A stretch of DNA of 64,000 bases from JAEYXS01 sp943367715 (GTDB lineage Bacteria; Verrucomicrobiota; Verrucomicrobiia; Limisphaerales; JAEYXS01): assembly GCA_943367715.1 (NCBI GenBank), contig CALRJY020000003.1, positions 62,001 through 126,000 on the forward strand, given 5' to 3'. Positions 41,314 to 50,657 of the stretch are shown here, in pieces (the first letter of the stretch is position 1; each line of letters starts with the position of its first letter). The position numbers were made by a program, and so were the translations under genes. The notes beneath the pieces are model-generated. The model searched no databases, was not told the DNA's origin, and saw nothing but the letters and a program-made list of their open reading frames with translations.

Positions 41314-44300
41314 TCAGTTCGCGATGAACGACACATCCGTGGAGTTCAACTGCACCACGTCCGGCGGACCGTCATCCCCCAGTTGCAACACCAGCGTGTT
41401 CACTCCCGCCGTCGGCGTGAGCTTCGAATCCGCTCCCAGCTTAACCGGCTTGCCATTGAGCCACGCCCCCACGATCGGCCCGCCCTTAAGACTGAACGTG
41501 GCCGAGCCGCCCTTCGCCGAAGTGAACTGCGTGGCCGCAAAGACCCCGCGGATATTGCGCGTGGTTGTCATCACGCCGAGCACATCATCCTTCGGCAAGG
41601 CCCCGCTCACGCGGGCATAGAGCGGCACCCAATCCTTCAACGTGAAGTCACCCTTGATCACCGGCTCCACGCCCAGATGCTGGTTCGGGCTGGTGATCGT
41701 GTAGATGCGCCAGTAGCGCGGCGAGCTGCCTTTGGAGGCATCGTATTCACCCGGCTTGCCCAGCATCGTGAGGAACTTGAACAGGTCCAGGCGCTCATCG
41801 GGCAGCAGGCCATCCACCAGCCCGTTCGGCATCAGTGACGCGCCGTTGCGCCGTTGCGCGATGTTGTTCTTCGCCACGGACACTTCCTGGTTCGCCGCAT
41901 TGCGAACGATCAGCTCGCGATCATTCTCCCGCACGAGGATGCCGCTAAACTCCTGGTCATCCTTCGTCGTGATGAGGATGGAGTGATAGCCCTCCTTGAT
42001 CTTGCGGTTCGGATACAGCAGCGACTCCACGAGATAATCCGCCGGCGCACTCGCCCCGATGCTCGTCATGTCCGGACCCACCTTGCCACCCGCACCGCCA
42101 ATGGCGTGGCACGTCGCGCAAGCCAGCTCGGCCCGGCGATAGATGCGTTCCCCTCGCGCCGCATCGCCCTTCTGCAACACCTCGGCCGCCATCGCCTGCA
42201 ACTCCGCCGTGGTCAGCTCCTTGTCGGAGAAAGTCAGGCCCGCCTTCTGCAAGAGCACCGGCACGAGCGCTTGGTTCTGCGTGCCCTCACGCGCCACGCG
42301 GAGACCGACGAGCGCTGTATTCTTCGGCAAGTCCACGCTGGCCAAGGCCCCGGCGAGCTTATTGCCCGCGTCCCTGATGCCGAGCAACGAACGCCACAGC
42401 GCCTGTGCCTCCGCATCATTCGTCGTGGTCTTCAAAGCCTCGATGATCGCCGGTTGCGCGTTATTGAAATTCAATCCCGCGAACACGATCACCGCCTGGC
42501 GACGGATCTCCGCCGGTTGCGAAGCGGCCGTGAGTTCTTTGAGACCATTCACCACCGGGCCTTGCGCGCCCATGTCACGCAAGGCGTCAAACGCCGCATT
42601 GCGCACTTCCACCGGAGCTTTCGCATCACCCGCCGCTTGCAGCATTTGCGGCACGAACGCCCCGATCTTCCACGTGCCCGCGAGCTTGATCGCCGCCGCG
42701 CGCACTTTGTTATCCGTGGATTTTAGCATCGGGCCAAACGCCGCCAGATCACCCGACGGACGAATATTGCGTAACCGGGCCGCTTCACCCAGCGACTGGA
42801 ACACGCGCAAGGCAGCGGGCTCCACGAATTCACCTTTGAGCAATTGATCGAACATGCGACGCAATTCCGCCGGACCACCCGCCTGACCGACGAGCTCGAT
42901 CCACGGACCACTGCCATTGTGCGGCAGCGGTTTGTTCGCAAAGAGCCCCGCGAGCACATCCGTGGCGAGCGCGGGCTCTACTGCCTTCAGGCCGTACTCA
43001 AGCTGCGCTTCACGGCCTTCCACCTTCCAATTGCCGGACTTCACTTCCGCAAGCCACGGCTGCGCCAGATCATTGATCGTGAGCCACAGGGCGTATTCCA
43101 GAAAGTTATCCATCGGCTTCGTGAGCACACTGAGCGCGAGATCGGCCGAGCGCGCACCCGGGAACTGGCTCAAGGCACGCACCGCTTCCAGGCGCACGCG
43201 GGCGTGATCATCCGCCACCAACTTCTCGAGCAGTGCGAGGTTCTTCGCGTCATCAGCACCCGATTGCTTCAACTCGATCCATTCCACCAGCACGCGCGTG
43301 GCGGCCGCGCGGATGCGGCCATCCTTCGCCGCGAGCACCTGCTCCAGCAACGCCCGGTTGCTGAGGTTAAAGGACTGGTGCAGCCACAGCGCTTGCAGCA
43401 AGGCCTTCTCGTCCTTCTGCTTCTTCGTCCACGCCGTCAGATCTTTGGTCACCTTGTCCGCACCACGTTCCGCCAGCACGCGACGCGCCTGCTCCTGGTT
43501 GAAATTGTTCGGCGAGAGCGTCTGTTCAAACAGCTCCGTGTTGCTCTCCTTGGCGAAGTTCGGCAGCTTCAGCGGCTTGCTGCCCTTATAGCTCACGCGC
43601 CAGATGCGGCCATGCGAGCGGTCGCGGCGCGGATCACGAAAATCCACTTCGCCGTGCTGGATGATCGGGTTCGACCAGTCGGCGATGTAGATCGCGCCAT
43701 CCGGACCCATCTTCACATCGATCGGGCGGAAGGAATCCGCCGTCGTGCGCATCACGTCCGGCATCTCCTTGGTCACATAACCCGCACCTTGATCACTGAT
43801 GCTGAACCGCACGATGCGGTGCGCGCGGAAATCGCACGTGATCATGTTCCCCTGCCAGTCCGCCGGGAAATGCTCGCTATGCACCACTTCCAGACCGGCG
43901 AATTTCGGATAATTCCCTGGGCTCACGCTACCAAGGATGCGGCGTGCGCGTGCGTAAGTGACATACATCGCATCCGGCACACCGAAATTAATACCCTGAC
44001 CACCGGCACCATCCGTGAGGAAGGATTGGCCGTAAGCATCGAATTGATGACCCCACGTATTGATCCAGCCGCGGAAGAGCACATCCATGTGCAAGTTGCG
44101 CGTATCGAGCTGGAACACACCACCGCTCTTCAGGCGCACGACGCCATGCGGCGTCTCCACATCCGAGCGCGTGTAGATGGATTGGCTCATGTAGAGCCGG
44201 CCATCATGCCCCCAGTGCAGCGTGTGCAAATTGTGATGCGTATCCTCCGTGCCGAAGCTGGAGAGCACGATGCGCCGTTCATCAGCCTTGCCGTCACCAT

Positions 44301-45642
44301 TCGTATCCTTGAAGTGCAAGAGCTCCGTGCTCTGCGCGACATACACGCCGCCATCACCGGGCTCCAGGCCCGTGGGGATGAGCAAGCCATCAGCGAACAC
44401 CGTGGACTTGTCCGACTTGCCGTCCTTGTCCGTATCTTCCAGCACAATGACCTTGTCCGTCGCGGCCTGGCCCGGTTCGATCTGCGGATACACTTCCGAG
44501 CTCACCACCCACAAGCGCCCCTGCGTGTCGAAATTCATCTGGATGGGTTTGTGCATCTGCGGATTCTCCGCCCACAACGTCACTTCGATATTGTCCGCCA
44601 GCGTGAAATCCGGATGTGGCTGCGGGGTGAACTTCGCCGCCGCCGCACCTTCCCGCGGCTTGGCTGCTTGGAGATCAGCCGGGGGATTCGGCATCGTCAA
44701 TTTACGCAACGCCGCGATCTTCTTCTCTTCCGTCTCGATCAAGGGATCAAACTGCGGGATCTCCGTGGCATTGCGCCCCTGCTCCTTCTTACGGAAACCG
44801 AAGATGTAAGCCATGTTCGCCGGACGCGAACGGTGGAAGAACCATTCGTTCTTTTGGAGAATGACCTGGCGCAGCGGGTCAATGGCCTTGCTGGACGTCC
44901 ATGCGCTGTTGCTGCCGAAGAGCGATTTCTCGATCTCCTTCGCCGCCGTGCGATAACCGGCATCCGTGAGCACGATACCATTCTCCGTCAGCTTGGACGG
45001 CAGGATGAAGTAGGAATCGGACGTCGGCTTGATGTCCAGCAGCGGCACGAATGGCGATTGCTTCGCCTTCGCGATCTCCGCGACGGCGGCGGAATACGTC
45101 TTGAGCTGTTCGTTGTGCTGCTTGGCATCCGGCCACGGCGCGGGCAGTTGCTCATGCTTGATGGGACCGAGGAAAACAAACCGCGCTCCAGGCGAGAGCG
45201 TCTTGATCGTTTCCAGCAGGCGATTGTATTCCTCTTTGAACTTCGGCAACCCGGTGTCACCGGCGAAAGAGTTCGCCATGCCGTAACCAAGGACGACCAC
45301 CGTGGGCTTAGTCTCCTCGATCTGCTTTTGCAGCAAGCGCCAGCCCTCATCGGCAGGTTCGAGTCCCGCTTGCAACAAGCTCAAACCGAATCGGGAATCG
45401 CCCACCGGAGTATCCGCCGACCAGCCGAGGTTACGGAAGGTGACGTTGCGATCCGGGAAGCGCGTCGTCAGCATCAGCTCGATCCAGCCATAATGCTGCT
45501 CGCGCTCAATAAACGTGTCACCCAGGAAGACCACGCGGTCCCCGTCTTTGAGTTCAAAGGACTGCGCGCGGGCAGTAGTGGCACCAAGCAGCAGTGCGGC
45601 CCCCAAGGCCAGCAGCGCCGCGAATGTTTTCGTCAGTTTCAT
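41314..45642 (-). CDS. giant exported SGNH + PVC propeller + HEAT + cytochrome c protein
   Basis: 1442 residues from the ATG at 45642, which gives a clean signal peptide (MKLTKTFAALLALGAALLLG). Domains in order: SGNH-hydrolase-like (about 28-270; VFLGDTFIEREQHYG has GDT where active enzymes have GDS), a propeller of the 'putative membrane-bound dehydrogenase' PVC family (about 345-720), HEAT-like helical repeats (about 760-1150), a single-haem cytochrome c domain (C1175-xx-C1178-H1179 in CATCHAIGG, ending near 1330) and a final beta-sandwich to the end. In this phylum such proteins are thought to oxidise sugars or alcohols in the periplasm with the haem passing electrons on; that is inferred from domain content. 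Confidence 0.88.
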   Translation of the reverse strand: MKLTKTFAALLALGAALLLGATTARAQSFELKDGDRVVFLGDTFIEREQHYGWIELMLTTRFPDRNVTFRNLGWSADTPVGDSRFGLSLLQAGLEPADEGWRLLQKQIEETKPTVVVLGYGMANSFAGDTGLPKFKEEYNRLLETIKTLSPGARFVFLGPIKHEQLPAPWPDAKQHNEQLKTYSAAVAEIAKAKQSPFVPLLDIKPTSDSYFILPSKLTENGIVLTDAGYRTAAKEIEKSLFGSNSAWTSSKAIDPLRQVILQKNEWFFHRSRPANMAYIFGFRKKEQGRNATEIPQFDPLIETEEKKIAALRKLTMPNPPADLQAAKPREGAAAAKFTPQPHPDFTLADNIEVTLWAENPQMHKPIQMNFDTQGRLWVVSSEVYPQIEPGQAATDKVIVLEDTDKDGKSDKSTVFADGLLIPTGLEPGDGGVYVAQSTELLHFKDTNGDGKADERRIVLSSFGTEDTHHNLHTLHWGHDGRLYMSQSIYTRSDVETPHGVVRLKSGGVFQLDTRNLHMDVLFRGWINTWGHQFDAYGQSFLTDGAGGQGINFGVPDAMYVTYARARRILGSVSPGNYPKFAGLEVVHSEHFPADWQGNMITCDFRAHRIVRFSISDQGAGYVTKEMPDVMRTTADSFRPIDVKMGPDGAIYIADWSNPIIQHGEVDFRDPRRDRSHGRIWRVSYKGSKPLKLPNFAKESNTELFEQTLSPNNFNQEQARRVLAERGADKVTKDLTAWTKKQKDEKALLQALWLHQSFNLSNRALLEQVLAAKDGRIRAAATRVLVEWIELKQSGADDAKNLALLEKLVADDHARVRLEAVRALSQFPGARSADLALSVLTKPMDNFLEYALWLTINDLAQPWLAEVKSGNWKVEGREAQLEYGLKAVEPALATDVLAGLFANKPLPHNGSGPWIELVGQAGGPAELRRMFDQLLKGEFVEPAALRVFQSLGEAARLRNIRPSGDLAAFGPMLKSTDNKVRAAAIKLAGTWKIGAFVPQMLQAAGDAKAPVEVRNAAFDALRDMGAQGPVVNGLKELTAASQPAEIRRQAVIVFAGLNFNNAQPAIIEALKTTTNDAEAQALWRSLLGIRDAGNKLAGALASVDLPKNTALVGLRVAREGTQNQALVPVLLQKAGLTFSDKELTTAELQAMAAEVLQKGDAARGERIYRRAELACATCHAIGGAGGKVGPDMTSIGASAPADYLVESLLYPNRKIKEGYHSILITTKDDQEFSGILVRENDRELIVRNAANQEVSVAKNNIAQRRNGASLMPNGLVDGLLPDERLDLFKFLTMLGKPGEYDASKGSSPRYWRIYTITSPNQHLGVEPVIKGDFTLKDWVPLYARVSGALPKDDVLGVMTTTRNIRGVFAATQFTSAKGGSATFSLKGGPIVGAWLNGKPVKLGADSKLTPTAGVNTLVLQLGDDGPPDVVQLNSTDVSFIAN

Positions 45643-45801
45643 GCGATGATAAAATGTTCCCCAAGGGAGAATGTGGACACCCGGTTTTATCAAGTGTCGG
45701 TCAACTCAGACGACACCGGCGGATGACCATTCAAACTTTGGGCAAAATGCGTCTGGTGATTAAGCCTGACTGGAGGAACGCGGGCAAGGGAGGACTTGTG
45801 G

Positions 45802-46224
45802 CTAGTTGGCCGAGGGCTGGTTAAAAGCCGCTTCAAACATGTCCACCAGATCACGGATGGGAATGATAAAGGCGCCGCCATTTTCCTTTTTCCACGTGGC
45901 ATAACCGCCTTCCCAATCTGCATCCGGATATTCACGCTGAACTTTCTCCTGCAACTGCGGCAGCAGACTTTCCCTCGTCACCGGCATGTGGCCGATCGTG
46001 TCATGAAATCCTTTGTGAAAGTTCGGATTCTTCATGTGCACATTTAGGACCGAGATATGAACCAGTTCCCCTATTTTCGAATGCCTTTCGAGCTTCCGGA
46101 TGACGAGGTAGGAAGCCTCTTCTCCCGGTCGCGTAGGATACCTCCAGCAATCGCCGGGCTTGATCAAGGAATCGGCGGCTGGCGCGGGAGATCTGCCGAA
46201 AAGTGAACGAAGCAAGTTCTTCAT
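45802..46224 (-). CDS. small soluble protein of unknown function
   Basis: 140 residues, no signal or helix anchor. It begins MKNLLRSLFGRSPAPAADSLIKPGDCWRYP, has a strand-rich middle (ASYLVIRKLERHSKIGELVHISVLNVHM) and ends with a conserved-looking WKKENGGAFIIPIRDLVDMFE. The GDCWRYPTRPGEEASYLVI start resembles Tudor-like or SH3-like small proteins I have seen in Verrucomicrobia, but there is no name I can support. It is 160 bp from its neighbours on both sides. Confidence 0.55.
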   Translation of the reverse strand: MKNLLRSLFGRSPAPAADSLIKPGDCWRYPTRPGEEASYLVIRKLERHSKIGELVHISVLNVHMKNPNFHKGFHDTIGHMPVTRESLLPQLQEKVQREYPDADWEGGYATWKKENGGAFIIPIRDLVDMFEAAFNQPSAN

Positions 46225-46305
46225 GGGAGACTTAACGATGCGATGTTTCCTTGGCCAAAAGTGAAACGAGATTCAGCCAGCGGGTCAACAGGATAACGGT
46301 AGTAA

Positions 46306-46686
46306 TCACTCAAACGGGCTCGGCGCATTGGTGGGCGCGGGCGGGAGGAGGCCGGTGCGCGCGGCAGCGTTCAAGGTGGCGATGATATTGCTGGCCTGCT
46401 GGTCGTTAGTGAATGCATGTGCGCCGATGGCTATGCCCCGCTGGGAATCCGAAGTGGCGAGGACGCGAAAAGCCGCATCGCGCACGTTCGTATCGCGGAT
46501 CGTCACTCCACCAATGCTCGCCTGTCCATCGGCCCCGATGATGACCATGGGCGCGTTGGTTATCGTCGTCGTCAGGGAAACGGCCGGTTGCGGTTTCCGC
46601 AGAGTAAGAAATCCGACAATCACGAGACCGACGATGATCAGTGCTGCGATGCTCCATTGGCGCAGGGAGGAAGATTTTGGATTCAT
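46306..46686 (-). CDS. small membrane-anchored protein
   Basis: 126 residues from the ATG at 46686; longer frames overlap the next gene and are not favoured. One helix (WSIAALIIVGLVIVGFLTL) near the N-terminus, then an extracytoplasmic domain with VSLTTTITNAPMVIIGADGQ and VLATSDSQRGIAIGAHAF, ending in a Pro/Ala tail. Unknown family. It follows the lipoprotein gene by about 160 bp on the same strand. Confidence 0.5.
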   Translation of the reverse strand: MNPKSSSLRQWSIAALIIVGLVIVGFLTLRKPQPAVSLTTTITNAPMVIIGADGQASIGGVTIRDTNVRDAAFRVLATSDSQRGIAIGAHAFTNDQQASNIIATLNAAARTGLLPPAPTNAPSPFE

Positions 46687-46847
46687 TGGATTCCTTGGTT
46701 TCCTCCATCCTAGCGCATTTTCCAGCTCTGGGAAGAGGCCCGCGAAAGGTAGCAGTTCGCGTAATGGAATGAACAAGGGCACCGAAACCGCACTCCTTTT
46801 GAACCGACAACCACTGGAAGCTTTCCGCAAACGCCAGCGATCGCGGA

Positions 46848-47357
46848 TCAATTGGCCGCCAGCGACACCTTGCGTGTCGCCGGGTCCAAAACAAATTTCT
46901 GACCGGGAGGCGGAGCGGGCAGGGCACGCACCACCTTATACTGAACCAGCATCGAGAGATCGGTGATCATCGGCCATTCGGCAGAGTCATCCGCTTTATA
47001 CTTTCTGGTATCCATGTAGCTCTGGACTGCTCTTTGCAGCAGGTCCACCGCATCTTTGGGCATGAAGTTGTCGTCCTTGTCGTAGAAATAGATGTCGCCG
47101 ACGCGCACCAAGTTCCGCAGCGGGCCTTTGGGATCAGCCGGTGGCTGGGCGGCCGGGCCACCGCCTGCTGGCGGGGCGACGACGGTGCCTGGGGGTGGCA
47201 CTACGACCGTGGGAGCGGGCACACCTATCTCCGGTTGGGCCGAAGCCGCCGCCGCCGGATTGGCCGGTGTCACAGTGGTTGACGAAAAGTCGTCGCAACC
47301 GGTGGACATCACTAGACCTGCCGACAGCGCCAGAAGGGATAGATACGACCTGCTCAT
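46848..47357 (-). CDS. Pro-rich lipoprotein beside a pseudopilin
   Basis: 169 residues from the ATG at 47357, 16 bp after the pseudopilin stop. Signal MSRSYLSLLALSAGLVMSTGC gives a lipobox at Cys21. A Pro/Ala/Val/Gly linker (about 55 residues) leads to a helical domain LRNLVRVGDIYFYDKDDN... and a short end SLAAN. The final 'VLDPATRKVSLAA' resembles the tails of other proteins encoded beside pseudopilins in these genomes. It parallels the Pro-rich anchored protein at 11495-12103, which also directly follows a pseudopilin. Confidence 0.65.
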   Translation of the reverse strand: MSRSYLSLLALSAGLVMSTGCDDFSSTTVTPANPAAAASAQPEIGVPAPTVVVPPPGTVVAPPAGGGPAAQPPADPKGPLRNLVRVGDIYFYDKDDNFMPKDAVDLLQRAVQSYMDTRKYKADDSAEWPMITDLSMLVQYKVVRALPAPPPGQKFVLDPATRKVSLAAN

Positions 47358-47373
47358 GTTCGTGCGGTGCAGA

Positions 47374-48375
47374 TTAGTGCTTCGGATCGATGGTCCATTG
47401 ACCGCTTTGACGGTTGTTCGTGGCGATCGGGTTCTGGACCTTCTTGAAATTGTTCTGCTGCACGTGACCATCCACGTACAGGAAGTCGTAGGTTTCCAGG
47501 CCGTGCAGGGTCTTTTCATCCGGCCCCATCGTATCCAGCGTCAGTTGCTGCTGGGCATTGGCCGTACCCGCACCCCAATGCCCGTCCGGTCGGGGCAGTT
47601 CCGCCGCTGTGACCGTGCCGAAATAGTTGTTGGCCAGGATGCGTTCGCTGAGCATGAAGGTATCGTCTGGCGCGCGGATGATGGCGGAGTTTACTGCCAT
47701 TTGCTTGCGCACGCTGCCGACGTTTGCCGCATTGGTGTCGCTGTTCATCGTGAATGCCGCGTTGGCATTGTTCACCAAGGGCAGGGCGCTGTTCAGCACC
47801 AAGCCCAAGGCGGTCTTGCTCGAGGGGTTCGGCGGCCAGTCGTCGCTGGATTGGCGCGTGTAACCGGTCGGGTTCCAGTTCCACGGCGCCGCCACCGTGC
47901 CACCGTTATGCTGGGGCATGGAATAGGAGCGGCGATAATTGAATGCCGGGACGTTTTCGACGACGCACAAGGCGGGCACCTTGTCGGCCGGACAGAGGAT
48001 CCATTTCTCCGGTTGGGGGGTTAGCGTTCCGTTCGGTACGCTACCTGCCGGATCCCATTCCCAAGGCTGCGTGCCAGTGGCGTTCGAATTCCGGGCGGAG
48101 CCCAGATAGGGTCCCACCTTTTTGTCCCACGACATCTGGCTGTTGTTATGCTGCAGCCGGGCGTAAGGCATCTTCTGATTGTTATCATTGATATAGATCA
48201 GCATGCCGATGCCGATCTGCTTCATATTATTCAAACACCCCGTGAGCAGCGCCTTCTGCTTCGCGCTCGCCAACGCAGGCAACAACATGCCTGCAAGAAT
48301 CGCAATGATGGCGATGACAACCAGCAACTCAATCAAGGTGAAGGCACGACGAGTAGAATGCAGGCGTTGATTCAT
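47374..48375 (-). CDS. type II secretion/pilus pseudopilin-like protein
   Basis: 333 residues from the ATG at 48375, preceded by AGAGAGG at about 5 bases. Prepilin signal: basic MNQRLHSTRRA, then FTLIELLVVIAIIAILAGMLLPALA with the Glu at +5. The region KQKALLTGCLNNMKQIGIGMLIYINDN is typical, and the C-terminal half has the 'YDFLYVDGHVQ' element of the DUF1559-like pseudopilins. The lipoprotein gene follows 16 bp later. A palindrome-rich A+T region lies upstream. Confidence 0.85.
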   Translation of the reverse strand: MNQRLHSTRRAFTLIELLVVIAIIAILAGMLLPALASAKQKALLTGCLNNMKQIGIGMLIYINDNNQKMPYARLQHNNSQMSWDKKVGPYLGSARNSNATGTQPWEWDPAGSVPNGTLTPQPEKWILCPADKVPALCVVENVPAFNYRRSYSMPQHNGGTVAAPWNWNPTGYTRQSSDDWPPNPSSKTALGLVLNSALPLVNNANAAFTMNSDTNAANVGSVRKQMAVNSAIIRAPDDTFMLSERILANNYFGTVTAAELPRPDGHWGAGTANAQQQLTLDTMGPDEKTLHGLETYDFLYVDGHVQQNNFKKVQNPIATNNRQSGQWTIDPKH

Positions 48376-48673
48376 AGGTGACCTCTCTGAACGGGCTTGT
48401 AGATAGGATGTACTACATGCCACAACGGTGCCATAGGCCGTTTGGGTGATTTTCCTCATAAAAACGGCTACTTTCACCTGTAATGACGCATTAGAAGCAC
48501 TTTTAAATGATAACGTTATCGATAATCTAATTTTACTATTTTCCTAATGAATTTGGTTTGGAAAGGCCTTCTTTTAAACAATGCGAAGGGGCGTCAAAAG
48601 CCAAAGCAATTGACCTAGGGGTTGCGAGACTGAGAGGAATTAGAACCGATTGAAGAGCGGGGAACTGCGGAGG
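48376..48673. other. intergenic region before the 47374-48375 pseudopilin gene
   Basis: 298 bp, unusually A+T-rich for this window. It contains the perfect 12-bp palindrome GATAACGTTATC at 48509-48520, next to a second TATCGATA-type stretch, which look like an operator pair. No gene or terminator recognised. Confidence 0.45.
48509..48520. promoter_or_regulatory. palindromic operator candidate
   Basis: GATAACGTTATC, exact 12-bp palindrome with the central ACGT form favoured by LacI-type regulators, about 135 bp upstream of the pseudopilin start. No regulator gene is in the window. Confidence 0.3.
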
Positions 48674-49591
48674 CTAGTCATCCTGCCAGACCGTCCACAT
48701 ACCCGTGGGTGCGGCGCCCGGCTTTGCGGCCGCGCCATAAGTCTTCGCGGGAGCGAGACTCTCCACGTGACCTTCGATCATGAGGTAGTTGATCTGCGGC
48801 TGGACCAGAGGGGCGTCTTTGCTGTGATGCGCGGAGATATCGGAGATGGTCGCTCCGCCCCAGGCACCCACGCGATTGCCCCCATCGAACTGCTCCGTCA
48901 TGAACATCGTCGTGGCGGGGTTTAAGATCATGTTCACCTGAAAGGCCGCCTGCCAGCGAGGCACCGTTTTGCCACCCGGTTCATCATCGGAATTCCAGCG
49001 CGCGCTCAGGTGATTGGGCCGTCCATCCAGGCGCACTCCCAAGCCCGTTTGATTCACCGGATTCGGGGGCCAGTCTGCTGCGGTAGCTGCCCGTCCTGCC
49101 AAGGTGTTCAGGCCCAGATTGTGTTCAGGCATCGCATAACTGCGCCGGGTCTCTTTCCGGTCCACCCCTTTCTCCAGCTTCAAGGACACCGCATCGAGCG
49201 GGCAGGAGAGCAGTTTTAACGAACCCGCGTTGGAAGCCCCGTCTTGATTACGTTGCTCCAAGGTGAGGTCGATGCCCAAGTAAGGTCCCATCAGGTCATC
49301 CCAGGCCAGATGATGCTCTTCGGCACCCGTGGTGTAGCGCAGGGCTGCGTAGGGCAGCTTGTCATTGCTGTCCTGCAGATAAAGGCTCACGGCCGTGCCC
49401 ACATCCTGCAGATTGCTCAGACAACGGTTGGAGCGCATCTTGGACTGGGCCTTGGCCAAAGCGGGGAGAATCAGCGCCGTCAGAAGGGAAATCACCGCTA
49501 CCGCCACGAAAAGCTCGACGAGAGTAAAGCCAGCTACCTGCCGTGGGACACTTTTACGGCTTCCGGAGGGATGGAGATTCCTCTGGCGCAT
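48674..49591 (-). CDS. type II secretion/pilus pseudopilin-like protein (second)
   Basis: 305 residues. It begins with a basic leader, then GFTLVELFVAVAVISLLTALILPALA, with Val replacing Ile at +4 and Glu at +5. The KMRSNRCLSNLQDVGTAVSLYLQD stretch and the C-terminal INYLMIEGHVESLAPA match the other two pseudopilins in this window. Its C-terminus ends TGMWTVWQDD. It is encoded upstream of the 47374-48375 pseudopilin gene in the same direction but 298 bp apart, so it is probably transcribed separately. Confidence 0.83.
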   Translation of the reverse strand: MRQRNLHPSGSRKSVPRQVAGFTLVELFVAVAVISLLTALILPALAKAQSKMRSNRCLSNLQDVGTAVSLYLQDSNDKLPYAALRYTTGAEEHHLAWDDLMGPYLGIDLTLEQRNQDGASNAGSLKLLSCPLDAVSLKLEKGVDRKETRRSYAMPEHNLGLNTLAGRAATAADWPPNPVNQTGLGVRLDGRPNHLSARWNSDDEPGGKTVPRWQAAFQVNMILNPATTMFMTEQFDGGNRVGAWGGATISDISAHHSKDAPLVQPQINYLMIEGHVESLAPAKTYGAAAKPGAAPTGMWTVWQDD

Positions 49592-49898
49592 GGCTAGTTT
49601 GATATTTAAGGGCTAAGTGCGACGACTATGCCGCCCGATTCCACCGGCAAGCAATCAAAATCTAATCTAATAGCTAGGATAAGATTCGCATTTTTTGTTT
49701 TAATGCCGTTCGTTGCCTTTTGTCGGATATGTCTCCTTATACTCCCAAAAGCCCAAAATGAGAAATGGGCGGGAGACCGGATATTTGCCGCAGGTTCACC
49801 CCATGGAGGCAATCAACAGCTCATTGCTCGTATCCAACGCGCTTTCGCAGGGATTTCCCAGCCGGGCAGGGCGATGAAGGCCCGTGGCGGCACGCCAC
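49592..49898. other. intergenic region with a hairpin
   Basis: 307 bp. A GTGGCG-GCA-CGCCAC hairpin (49884-49898) sits directly at the stop of the DUF1080 gene and may act as its terminator despite lacking a T-run. Nothing else recognised. Confidence 0.4.
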
Positions 49899-50585
49899 CT
49901 ATTTCAGTTCCCGCACCTTGATATTCCGCAGCCAGCACTCGTCTTTGTGATCCGTGAGCAGGAGGTGGCCGGTGACCTTCTCGCCGAACTTCTCCACGCC
50001 TTTGAATTTCGTCTTGGCCACCTGCTCCAAGATTTTCGCATCACCACACTCATACTCCAGCACCTTCGCGCCGTTGAGCCAGTGCTCCACATGATTGCCC
50101 TTCACCACGATGCGTGATTGATTCCATTCGCCCATCGGTTTGGTGGGCTTGTCCGCCTTGGGTGCCAGCACCAGGTAGAAGGAAGCGGTCTTGGAGAGAT
50201 CATCTTTCACCGTCGTGTCATCGATCATCTGATATTCATGACCGACGGCGGATTTGCGCTCCTGCGTGATAAAATATTTCACGCCATTGTTGCCCTTCTC
50301 CGCGAGCTTCCATTCCCAGGAGAATTCAAAATCAGTGTAAGTTTTGTCCGTGATCAGATCACCCGCCGTCACGTTGGGCAGCTTGTGCAGGGTGCCGTCT
50401 TCGATCTTCCAACCCTCACCGATCTTGCCACCTTCCTTATACGTGCGCCAGCCATCGAAAGATTTGCCATCGAACAAAATCTGCCACCCCGCAGCCTTTT
50501 CTTCGGACGTCAAAGTGTTGAGGTCCGCGGAGAAAGCGGGGAGCACCAAGGCGAGTGCAGCAGCTAAGGCAAAAATGCGTTTCAT
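49899..50585 (-). CDS. exported DUF1080 protein (3-keto-disaccharide hydrolase-like)
   Basis: 228 residues from the ATG at 50585, with a signal peptide (MKRIFALAAALALVLPAFS). The mature protein is the DUF1080/3-keto-disaccharide hydrolase jelly-roll: GWQILFDGKSFDGWRTYKEG, the TDFEFSWEWKLAEKGNNGVKYF strands, GHEYQMIDD and LRNIKVREL at the end. DUF1080 proteins are abundant in Planctomycetes and Verrucomicrobia and act on glycans or oxidised disaccharides outside the cell. The function here is inferred from the family. A hairpin lies at the stop. Confidence 0.88.
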   Translation of the reverse strand: MKRIFALAAALALVLPAFSADLNTLTSEEKAAGWQILFDGKSFDGWRTYKEGGKIGEGWKIEDGTLHKLPNVTAGDLITDKTYTDFEFSWEWKLAEKGNNGVKYFITQERKSAVGHEYQMIDDTTVKDDLSKTASFYLVLAPKADKPTKPMGEWNQSRIVVKGNHVEHWLNGAKVLEYECGDAKILEQVAKTKFKGVEKFGEKVTGHLLLTDHKDECWLRNIKVRELK

Positions 50586-50657
50586 GATCATGGAATGGGT
50601 TGCTTGCCCGAACGTTACGGTCAAAACGGTCTCAGGTCACGCACGAAGAGAGTCGGC

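Noticed and set aside
42844..45726. Long open frame (960 codons) on the plus strand
   Set aside because: Antisense shadow of the 1442-residue protein gene; composition is Arg/His-rich without any motif, as expected for the reverse frame of high-GC coding sequence.
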